Part shown: positions 26,764 through 34,628 of the stretch, one piece after another
Layout: each line of letters begins with the position of its first letter
Numbering within the stretch: position 1 is the first letter of the stretch
Source of the DNA: Pandoraea thiooxydans
GTDB taxonomy: Bacteria > Pseudomonadota > Gammaproteobacteria > Burkholderiales > Burkholderiaceae
Direction of reading: 5' to 3'
Length of the DNA stretch: 64,000 bases
NCBI RefSeq assembly: GCF_001931675.1
Contig: NZ_CP014839.1
Span: 496,001-560,000 of the forward strand
Translations under genes and position numbers: made by a program
Notes under the pieces: generated by a model
The model's input: only the letters and a program-made list of their open reading frames with translations
The model's database searches: none
Told to the model about the DNA's origin: nothing

Positions 26764-27297
26764 TTATTGCTGCATGTCTGTATTGAATATCATGTCAGGG
26801 CTATTCGTTGCTGGGGCGAACGTGACTAATTTTTTGGGGGCGGAGTGCCCAACGGTCTGTCCCCCTTCCCAGCGAGAGACGGATGCTTCTGGGTATAAGC
26901 TCTTCCGTTTTCCCCAATTCATAACGCGAACATCTTCGCCTTTGTGACCAATGCTATTTAGGTTCGATGTGTTAAATCCAGGGCTATGCGAAAAGAGCAA
27001 AATGGCTTCAGCAAGAGCTAGTTGTTGGCGCGCCGCAGTGGATTCGATTGGCTCTTCTGAGCAGAGACGACCCACATAAATCTGGACCGGTGCAGACGTC
27101 CATACGTGCCAATTATGTTGAGCTAAACGCTTACCAAATGGCTGCTTAATTGCGCTTCCGAGATACAGTAAAACATTTTGACCATAAATTGGGTGGTCAC
27201 CGTAGTACTGATAGAGACCGTAATCAACTTCCGTATGAAGTTGTAGCGCTTCTTCAAGAGTAAAAGGTCCTTGCCAATCGATATTTATGTCTTTCAT
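26764..27297 (-). CDS. GIY-YIG-like nuclease domain protein
   Basis: A 177-aa protein with a possible GIY-YIG endonuclease core at its N-terminus: YGLYQYYGDHP (the GIY-like part), then VLLYLGSAIK (the YIG-like part) and FGKRLAQHNW, which resembles the later R..H residues. The C-terminal half (residues ~90-177) is unrelated to families I know. The match is partial, so nuclease activity is a prediction. ATG 27297 was chosen over a GTG at 27309; neither has a strong Shine-Dalgarno site. It stands alone, with transposon debris on one side and about 650 bp of gene-free DNA on the other. It may be a lone defence or homing-type gene. Confidence 0.55.
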   Translation of the reverse strand: MKDINIDWQGPFTLEEALQLHTEVDYGLYQYYGDHPIYGQNVLLYLGSAIKQPFGKRLAQHNWHVWTSAPVQIYVGRLCSEEPIESTAARQQLALAEAILLFSHSPGFNTSNLNSIGHKGEDVRVMNWGKRKSLYPEASVSRWEGGQTVGHSAPKKLVTFAPATNSPDMIFNTDMQQ

Positions 27298-27945
27298 CTT
27301 TAGTGACACCCGTATGGATGACCTGATCTGCTGGCTTTTTCAAACATTTGATGAGCCGCAATACCTGCATTTTGTGGCCATTTTTAAACCTCTTAGAAGC
27401 CTATCATAATATTTCATGGGCTATTTGTATCACGCTGTTAATGCGCTCCTACGGGGAGGTATGTGATGCATATTTTTCGAACTTGCGCTCTGCGCACTTC
27501 TTGCGGCTGTGTCTAACGCCGCATTAGCCAGCACGCCACAGACGTCGCGATGCGGCAAGCTGGGGGTGTCATTCGCGACCCTGAGCCGACTTTCGCATTT
27601 CAATCGGGGCAGAGGCAACTTACGGAGTGCTGCGGACAATCAGAGCGTTTGCTGGGCGCGAACTCCTCGGCTAAAGCTGCCGTTTAGCTGTCGTTCTGTC
27701 TGTGGCTGATTTAGGTCGCGCAACAGACGTTCAGAACTGTCCACGGAAGTCGGGGCGATTCTGGCGCACGCCCTCCATGACCCGCATTCCGGCCCCACAG
27801 AAAAGCCCACCAGTATCGGCGACCACATTGACGCTGCGCATAGCCCAATAGCATGTACCCCCCTGTATAATTAGCCACCTGGGATTGCATTTTCACCATT
27901 CAGCAACCGGACTAAGTCGCAACCGATGACAAGAGGGCTCTGCTC
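27298..27945. other. Gene-free stretch upstream of the Z1 gene
   Basis: About 650 bp with no convincing gene on either strand. A TATAAT hexamer at 27866-27871 is a possible -10 element for the Z1 gene starting at 27946, but no -35 box at normal spacing was found. Confidence 0.4.
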
Positions 27946-30144
27946 ATGAAGATCGATGGGGTGTTTTACCAGTCATTCCTTTCCCAAATGGATCGTTACT
28001 CGGAAGAGGATAAACGCTGCATTGAGTCTGTCGTGAAGCGCCTATCGAAGAAAGACAGCACCTGCGAAGAGCGGCCGGGAATGCTTCTCGGAAAAATTCA
28101 GTCCGGAAAAACAAAGACGTTCATGGCAATCATCGGCCTGGCGTTTGACAACCAGTTTGACATCACCGTCATTCTGACTAAGGGCACCAAGGCGCTTGCG
28201 AAGCAGACTTATGCGCGGGTGAAGCAAGAATTCTCCAGCCACGTCAAAGAAGACCGCTTGCAGGTGTTCGACATCATGACCGTGCCGAGCGGCCTAACCA
28301 AGTACGAGCTGAATCAGAAACTCATTTTTATTGCCAAGAAACAGGTCGACAACATTGACCGATTGATCGCCCTGCTGGGAGAAAAGTATCCGGAGCTGAA
28401 GGATAAGGGGATTCTGGTTGTCGATGATGAGGCCGACTATGCCAGTGTTGGTTTCAAGAAGAGTGAAGGCGAGGTCTTGAGCAACAGGACGACTGAGCAA
28501 TTGGAGCAATTGCGCACCTTGGCTGAGCACGCTGCATTCTTACAGGTTACCGCCACGCCTTACGCGCTGTATCTGCAACCAGCAGACATTGAAATCCAGG
28601 GGAAGGCCTTCAAGCCGATTCGTCCGGCGTTCACCGAATTAGTCCCGGTTCATGCTGACTACGTTGGGGGCGACTATTACTTCGATGAAAGCCAAGAGGA
28701 AAGCGCCTTGGCATCCTTTCTTTACTACCCGCTCACGGCTGAAGAACTGACAGTTCTGAAAAAGCAGGATGGACGCAAAGTAAAATTGGACAATGTCCTG
28801 AACGCCAAAGCGATCACCGGACTTCGGTCAGCAGTCTGCAACTTTCTGGTCGGTGCATGTATTCGCCGTTTGCAAGACGAAGACTATGGGAAGGCGCCTA
28901 AAAAATTCAGCTTCTTGTTTCACACAGAAGCGGGCAAAGAGGCACATGCCTGGCAAGAAAAAATCGTCGATACCCTTGTGTCAAGCCTGGCGAAGGCCGG
29001 AGCTGAATCGCCAACTCTGATCGAGCCCCTCCTCCAAGAAGCCTATGAGGAAATGAAGCCGTCGGTGACGACGCTGCAACAGCATTTACCCACCTACGCG
29101 AAGGTCCGTTCAGCAGCCTTGCAGATGTTAGCTGACGGGTCCGTGATGATCACCAAGGTCAACTCGGAAAAGCAGATTGAAGAGCTACTGGATGACGATG
29201 GTCAGCTCAAGCTTCGCACACCGCTGAATATCTTCATCGGCGGGCAGATTCTTGACCGTGGCATCACCATTGCGAACCTGATTGGCTTCTATTACGGCCG
29301 CAAGCCCAACGTGTACCAACAAGACACGGTACTCCAACACTCACGCATGTTTGGCTTCCGCCCCAAGGCAGACTTAGCTGTCACCCGGTTCTATACCGAG
29401 CCCACCATCTATGCAGCGATGAAGCGCATGCATGAGTGTGACGTTGCGCTTCGAGCCGAAATCGCGAAGAACCCTGAGCAGGCCGTCGTATTTATCCAGA
29501 AGGACAAGTCGGGCAAAGTGATTCCGTGTAGCCCCAACAAGATCATGTTGTCGAACACGACCACATTGAAACCGTTCAAACGGATGCTACCTGTCGGTTT
29601 CCAGACCTTGTCGAAGACGAAACTTACGCCGATCACAGACAAGATCGACAAGCGGCTGGACAGCCTCAATCCCAACGAGGGCTTTGAAGCCCCTTTTCTG
29701 ATTGAACTTGATGTTGCCTTGGCTTTGCTCGATCAAGTACAGCCTTCGTTAGAAATGTTTGAAGACGAGGGCTACACCTTCGATTGGGATGCGGCAAAGG
29801 CAGCGCTGACTTACCTGGCCGGTCTCTCGAAGAAATCTGAAAATCGCAACAAGGTTTGGTGTCTGGTGCGCAAGAATCGTAACCTCAAACGCACAGTTTC
29901 GGTCGGTAGTCACGCGCAATACGCGGATGCTCCGGACTCGACCAAGACAGAAGGTCGGCTCCGCCAGCAATACTCAATCGACCACCCCATGCTTATCCTG
30001 ATCCGCCAGAATGGATCAGAAGAAGATGAATGGCGAGGCGCCCCGTTTTACTGGCCAATCATCTCAGCTCAAGAAAATGCTCAGACGACCATTTTTTCGC
30101 ATGAGACGCAGAAGAATGCCGACGTACAAGAGAATGACCAATAA
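27946..30144 (+). CDS. Z1-domain ATPase (defence-associated helicase-like)
   Basis: A 732-aa Z1-domain protein. Z1 proteins are helicase-like P-loop ATPases predicted in restriction-like defence operons, often with a PD-(D/E)xK or MORC-type ATPase partner. Visible motifs are LLGKIQSGKTKTFMAI (Walker A at residues 49-56), a Walker B DDEADYAS (160-167), QVTATPYALY (201-210, motif III-like), a central FIGGQILDRGITI and an HSRMFGFRP arginine-finger-like segment. A weak AGAGG precedes ATG 27946. A second gene starting at 30174, 29 bp downstream, is cut off by an IS256 remnant; the original partner is therefore lost here, and the ATPase may be orphaned. Confidence 0.85.
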   Translation: MKIDGVFYQSFLSQMDRYSEEDKRCIESVVKRLSKKDSTCEERPGMLLGKIQSGKTKTFMAIIGLAFDNQFDITVILTKGTKALAKQTYARVKQEFSSHVKEDRLQVFDIMTVPSGLTKYELNQKLIFIAKKQVDNIDRLIALLGEKYPELKDKGILVVDDEADYASVGFKKSEGEVLSNRTTEQLEQLRTLAEHAAFLQVTATPYALYLQPADIEIQGKAFKPIRPAFTELVPVHADYVGGDYYFDESQEESALASFLYYPLTAEELTVLKKQDGRKVKLDNVLNAKAITGLRSAVCNFLVGACIRRLQDEDYGKAPKKFSFLFHTEAGKEAHAWQEKIVDTLVSSLAKAGAESPTLIEPLLQEAYEEMKPSVTTLQQHLPTYAKVRSAALQMLADGSVMITKVNSEKQIEELLDDDGQLKLRTPLNIFIGGQILDRGITIANLIGFYYGRKPNVYQQDTVLQHSRMFGFRPKADLAVTRFYTEPTIYAAMKRMHECDVALRAEIAKNPEQAVVFIQKDKSGKVIPCSPNKIMLSNTTTLKPFKRMLPVGFQTLSKTKLTPITDKIDKRLDSLNPNEGFEAPFLIELDVALALLDQVQPSLEMFEDEGYTFDWDAAKAALTYLAGLSKKSENRNKVWCLVRKNRNLKRTVSVGSHAQYADAPDSTKTEGRLRQQYSIDHPMLILIRQNGSEEDEWRGAPFYWPIISAQENAQTTIFSHETQKNADVQENDQ

Positions 30145-30173
30145 GTAATCCCGCCAATTCGAGTGAGACAGCG

Positions 30174-30245
30174 ATGCGCCATAAGACGAAAGAAATGCTC
30201 CGCAACGCCTTGTTGGCGCAATTGGGGGGAGGTCAGTGTATATAA
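30174..30245 (+). pseudogene. Truncated partner gene of Z1, interrupted by IS256 remnant
   Basis: A start codon 29 bp after the Z1 stop opens a frame beginning MRHKTKEMLRNALLAQL that runs into IS256 sequence at about 30234 and stops at 30243-30245. Only about 20 native residues remain. Position suggests a co-transcribed Z1 partner, perhaps the usual nuclease; the remaining sequence is too short to name it. Confidence 0.5.
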
Positions 30246-31318
30246 CCTTGCGAATATCCGGCGGAAACGCGAAGAACGGAATCACACGATCCCAGACATT
30301 CCGCCAAGCAGCACTGACCGTTGGCCCCACGGCCCTTCGGCAAACGCATCGAGTTCCGCCTGTGCGGCTTCAGCACTCGGTGCCGTGTAAATCGGGCGAA
30401 TCGCGGCGGCCAATGCCTTGCGGTCCTTCCAACTGGCGTAAGCGAGACTGTTGCGGATCAGATGGATGATGCAGGTTTGCAGGGTGGTCGCCGGGAATAC
30501 TGCGCTCAGCGCCTCCGGCATGCCCTTGAGGCCGTCGGTCACTGTGATCAGAATGTCGTTGACGCCGCGCGTCTTGAGATCGTTGAAAACATTCATCCAG
30601 AACTTGGCGCCTTCGGTGTTCTCGATCCACAGCCCCAGAATCTCGCGCGTGCCGTCGGGCAGAACGCCCAGCGCCAGATGGACCGCCTTGTTGCGTACGA
30701 CCGCATCCTCACGGATCTTCACTCGCAGTGCGTCGAAGTACACGACCGGATACATCTGCTCAAGCGGCCTGGCTTGCCAGTCGGTGACTTCGGCCATGAC
30801 CTCGTCGGTAACCGAACTGATGAAATCGGGCGAGACCTCGGTGCCGTATTGCTCCTGCAGGAAGCCCTGAATCTCGCGCACGGTCATGCCCCGAGCGTAC
30901 ATGGCGACGATCTTGTCATCGAAGCCCGTGAAGCGCCGTTCGTGCTTTGGAATCAGCAACGGCTCGAAGCTGCCGTCACGGTCACGAGGTACCTCGATAC
31001 GAATCGGACCATCCTCGGTCAGCACCGTCTTGGCGCCTTTGCCGTTGCGTTGATTGGTCGCGTTGGCTGGCTTGGCCGCCCCGGCGGGATAGCCGAGATG
31101 GTGGTTCATCTCGCCGCCCAAGGCCCGCTCGGTCAGCGCCTTCTTGAGCGCCAGCGTCGCGGCGTTAATGGCTTCGGTCGTCATCAGGGCATTGCCGAAC
31201 TGCTCAAGCAGCTCGGCGGGGATCGTCGGCAGCTCTGCCAGCGGGGCTTTCGGTTTGCGAGGCATACGTTCTCCTTGGGAGCATGTTATGCCTTAAACAC
31301 GAAATCTCCGACAGTCCC
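30234..31318 (-). mobile_element. IS256-family element, truncated at its transposase C-terminal end
   Basis: Sequence shared with the second IS256 remnant begins at about 30234. The other end has a terminal repeat at 31289-31318 that matches the left repeat of the second copy (56832): both read inward as GGG, then TGTC, GA, ATT, CGTGTT and AAGGCA blocks. The element lacks its distal ~100 transposase codons and the repeat on that side. It is inserted into, or has deleted into, the Z1 partner gene. Confidence 0.75.
30282..31265 (-). pseudogene. IS256-type (mutator) transposase, frameshifted and truncated
   Basis: Transposase of the mutator/IS256 class with MTTEAINAATLALKKALTER, YFDALRVKIREDAVV, the DDE-region VTDGLKGMPEALSAVFP and LIRNSLAYASWKDRK. 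Compared with the copy at 56872-57343, ten bases are missing between two ACCGTT repeats near 30320, so the frame is lost after AEGPWGQR and the catalytic C-terminus is absent. It should be inactive. The deletion across a 6-bp direct repeat is a simple slippage signature. Confidence 0.85.
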
Positions 31319-31457
31319 GCCACCACCGCGCTAAATCATTCCCACTCTAACATCAACAACAAGAAAAACTCATTTTTTGACAATGACTTGCAAAACGAAG
31401 ATGGCATGATGCCATGAAAAATACCATGAAATAACGAGACCTTTAGTTCTCAGGCAC

Positions 31458-34400
31458 CTATTTCCTGTAGCGCGACATCGCGTATCCAATCGGCAGGGGC
31501 TTGAATTGCCGTTTCTTTCCCTTTCGGCGTTGTTCGGCCCGAAGCTGCCGGTAGTCGATCTCGCCCATCACGTAGTAGTCGCTCACGCCGCCCTTCACTT
31601 GCACCACATCCCGGGCATAGTCTTGGGCCGCAGGCGCCCTGATCCGACTGTCGCCAAATTTGCGATTGTTTGCCTGTACGACGAAGGCATGCAGATCGCT
31701 AGCAGTTGACTCAACAAGGGCGGAAAAGGTCTTTGTGTCCGGGTTCCACTCCAGGGCGAACAATGCGTCTATCTCTCCTCGCAGCGAATTGCGATGCAAA
31801 ATGTTTGTAAGGTCGCTGCAAATCAGCAGCGAAAAGTAGAAGTCGCGATGCCCGTAAAGTGTCGGCTTGGCTTTTGCGCCAGTTGGCTTGTAGAGAACCC
31901 CAGCCTTTCCCAGTAACTTCCTGAGCTCCTGTCTCTCGCCGTGTGCGGGCTCGAACTTGGGCTGAAGGACTACAACGCTGCTTGCATACCCGGGCCAGTA
32001 GGTTGTCAATGAAACGAGGCTATCGTTCCTCAGCTTCCTGGTCGTTCGATCACGGTGGTACTCTACACCTGCCAGCAACGATACACCGTTGGCAGCAAGC
32101 TTGCGCGCGGCACGAAGTGCCCATCGCAGTGGAATACTGAGTTCCGGCATCACGATGTAATCAGGTCGCTTTTGCTCCTTCAGTATTCGATTGATCAATC
32201 CATTGAAGGCAACATATCGGTTTGCGGACCTGTCCTGCTTCCCGCTCGCAGCTGCAGCCCATTGAGCATCCGACGTCTCCAGACTTGTTACCGCAACTCG
32301 AATACGCTCCCTCGGCCGCCCAGGGGCAATGAAGTGAACAGTTGGAGAGTCTTCATCATGTGGCGAAAACCCAATTGGTCCCGCAGTGACCACCTCTGCG
32401 CCACGAAGGAAACGGATGACACTCCTGAAGAGCGCTGGGTCAGACAGTACAGCTGGCGCCACGAGCCCGATTTCGTCGATGCGAAGCGGCCGGGTAGGAA
32501 ATGCCAGGGCAGGCCAATGCGGAACTTTGAGATCGGTAGCTTTGAGCCGGAACCGTCGTATTGCACCAAGTCGCAGTTGCCGTCGCACCTCCAATTCGCG
32601 AGGGACCTTCGGCCCCTCCTCATCAACTTGCTGATGCTGGAACCAGTGTTCTTTGTATGGTCGGCGGCCCCAGTCCGAAAGCAGCACTTGGTTCACCAGA
32701 GAGTCGAGTGACCGAACGGTAGCTGGAACCCTGATACTAGAGCTCAGTAATTTGAGCTTCCGAAGTACGCCTAAGTACCCAGGACTCAACTTGGCAGAAC
32801 TTAGGGTGCCTGCCTGTAGCCCCGCCTGCATCAAGGCAAATGCGTACTGCTGCATGCAGAGTTCGAATCCGGCTTTCTGATCCGCTTGGCCGAGAGAAGT
32901 TGTCGATTGAAGGAGAGTGGAAATCGCGGCAAGATCAAGAATTAACTTTTTGGCTTGCTGGTTATCACCGCAGCTCAACATCAAGCCAAAAACACGCGGG
33001 ATATAGCCGAAGTAGTCAAAGAACCCAACGGGCGTTACCACGTGTCGACTTACGAGGCCATAGAACTCCTCACGTAGCGATTGCCATGAAATCGGTGCCA
33101 AGTCTGCTGCGTACGTTTCAATGTCACTGAGGAGAAGTGAAAAACCAAGTCGCCGCACTGAGACCACATCGGCCTTCCTTAAGGCATCAGCTTGCAATGC
33201 GGCATTTGGAGTTGCGAGTAAGGCCCGAGAGGCCATCGCAATTCCTGAATCAGGCACCGATGGCAACAACCTATATTCGCTTGACTGCTGCCGGATTTGG
33301 TCTCTGATGTGATGGACGAGGTCCGAGCCATGGGCGGACGAGAGCGCAAAAATCTTCTGTTTCGGACCTGCGAAAACAAGATCGGAGTCCTTCGCATATG
33401 GAAACTTTAGGGAAAGCGAATCAGGGCACCCAGCGCCCTTCTTCACCGACACGAGTGGGGAAAGTGCTTCTGCAATGCGCGCGGTTACCCGTTGAGCGCT
33501 GTGATCTTCACCTATCGAGTCCAACACCAAAAAAATGTCATCAACATATCGCCCGTAGTAGAGGGGCTTGAGGTTGGCCACAACTGCGCGATCAAAATCA
33601 GCCAACAGGATATTCGCGATGATTTTCGAAGCGGAAAGCCCAACCGGGATTGCGCCAGCTGGCCGATGGACATAGTCCGGTGTACTCTGATACCAAGTAC
33701 TGATGGCCTCAAGCAGTCGCTCAGTGAATCGCTTCTCCGCTGACGTCAGTGCGATTCCTACTGATTCCAAGAAGGCTTTTCTCAGCAGGAATTTTGGCGA
33801 AACGCGGTGATAGAACTTTTCCACATCCATCGTAATGGCCAGAATGCTCTTTCCGACCTCAAGGGCACTGCCCATGGAAGACAGCCCACGCTCACGCCAA
33901 TCTCGATACGCAGAGAAGTACGGAACAAATAATCCAGGGGTGGAGAGGTTTACTCCGTTAGCACTGATTCTTTCGTCGGGAAGCCCGCTGCTTGATCTCC
34001 TGAGCCGATTGCCGAAGGAGGTCTTTCGATCCAATGCAGCGTCAAACAGATGTCCTACGAAAATAATCCATAGAGCTGACACGATTTGAAAATCAACCGT
34101 CGGTCTAATTACGAGCCGAAGCGCGGCGCGAGCTCTCTCCCCTGACTCATTGAAGCGGTGTAGCCAGTCCTGCTTGGGATCAAGCGCCCGGAAGTGGCCA
34201 TCATTGCTCGCGTCCCATGCACCGCAATCTACGGACTTCGGCAAGTAGGCGTGATCACCGATGAAATCAAGGTCTTTCGGCCATGTGCCGGGGCGTTCCA
34301 GAAGGCGCGATCGGAGCCGGCGGAGATTGGCATCTAGATTCTGTTCGTACCTTGTGAAAGCCAGCGCATGAAAGTGAGTGTTCTCATAAAATGCCTCTGC

Positions 34401-34466
34401 CTTCGCTTTCCGATAGGCGACATACAAATTTCCCAGACTAAACATCTCTGACTGCGACGCTGGCAT
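31458..34466 (-). CDS. Reverse transcriptase-nitrilase fusion, DRT type 1 (UG1) defence protein
   Basis: A 1002-aa two-part protein. The N-terminal half is a reverse transcriptase: motif A ITMDVEKFYH (aspartate ~214), motif B GLSASKIIAN (~276-285) and the catalytic YVDDIFLVLDS (residues 307-317). The C-terminal ~280 residues are a nitrilase/carbon-nitrogen hydrolase domain: YIVMPELSIP with its glutamate, then LLICSDLTN with the nucleophilic cysteine. RT plus C-terminal nitrilase is the hallmark of UG1-class RTs, known as anti-phage DRT type 1. Start ATG 34466 has GGGAGGAAGG just upstream; an ATG at 34496 is the alternative. It is a single-gene system, transcribed in the same direction as the downstream IS remnant and the upstream type III restriction genes. 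Confidence 0.92.
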   Translation of the reverse strand: MPASQSEMFSLGNLYVAYRKAKAEAFYENTHFHALAFTRYEQNLDANLRRLRSRLLERPGTWPKDLDFIGDHAYLPKSVDCGAWDASNDGHFRALDPKQDWLHRFNESGERARAALRLVIRPTVDFQIVSALWIIFVGHLFDAALDRKTSFGNRLRRSSSGLPDERISANGVNLSTPGLFVPYFSAYRDWRERGLSSMGSALEVGKSILAITMDVEKFYHRVSPKFLLRKAFLESVGIALTSAEKRFTERLLEAISTWYQSTPDYVHRPAGAIPVGLSASKIIANILLADFDRAVVANLKPLYYGRYVDDIFLVLDSIGEDHSAQRVTARIAEALSPLVSVKKGAGCPDSLSLKFPYAKDSDLVFAGPKQKIFALSSAHGSDLVHHIRDQIRQQSSEYRLLPSVPDSGIAMASRALLATPNAALQADALRKADVVSVRRLGFSLLLSDIETYAADLAPISWQSLREEFYGLVSRHVVTPVGFFDYFGYIPRVFGLMLSCGDNQQAKKLILDLAAISTLLQSTTSLGQADQKAGFELCMQQYAFALMQAGLQAGTLSSAKLSPGYLGVLRKLKLLSSSIRVPATVRSLDSLVNQVLLSDWGRRPYKEHWFQHQQVDEEGPKVPRELEVRRQLRLGAIRRFRLKATDLKVPHWPALAFPTRPLRIDEIGLVAPAVLSDPALFRSVIRFLRGAEVVTAGPIGFSPHDEDSPTVHFIAPGRPRERIRVAVTSLETSDAQWAAAASGKQDRSANRYVAFNGLINRILKEQKRPDYIVMPELSIPLRWALRAARKLAANGVSLLAGVEYHRDRTTRKLRNDSLVSLTTYWPGYASSVVVLQPKFEPAHGERQELRKLLGKAGVLYKPTGAKAKPTLYGHRDFYFSLLICSDLTNILHRNSLRGEIDALFALEWNPDTKTFSALVESTASDLHAFVVQANNRKFGDSRIRAPAAQDYARDVVQVKGGVSDYYVMGEIDYRQLRAEQRRKGKKRQFKPLPIGYAMSRYRK

Positions 34467-34628
34467 ATGCCTTCCTCCCTGAGGTTCACAAGCCATTCAG
34501 TAATGACTAAACCTCGGTCTAATTCTTTTCGCCTCTGTGGCGCACTGCAGGTTACTCAAATGCGAACCACGCCCGAACGGCGTGCTTTGCCAAGCACTGG
34601 GACACGCGACAAAACAGCTCTAGCCTCG

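Noticed and set aside
27866-27871. TATAAT as a full sigma-70 promoter for the Z1 gene
   Set aside because: No -35 hexamer at 15-19 bp spacing; kept only as a weak -10 candidate.
30321-31334. Long open frame opposite the IS256 transposase
   Set aside because: It is the antisense of a clear transposase with no family likeness.
31401-31415. ATGGCAT-G-ATGCCAT near the reverse-transcriptase gene as a terminator
   Set aside because: A short inverted repeat with a one-base centre that cannot form a hairpin loop, although it could be a protein site.
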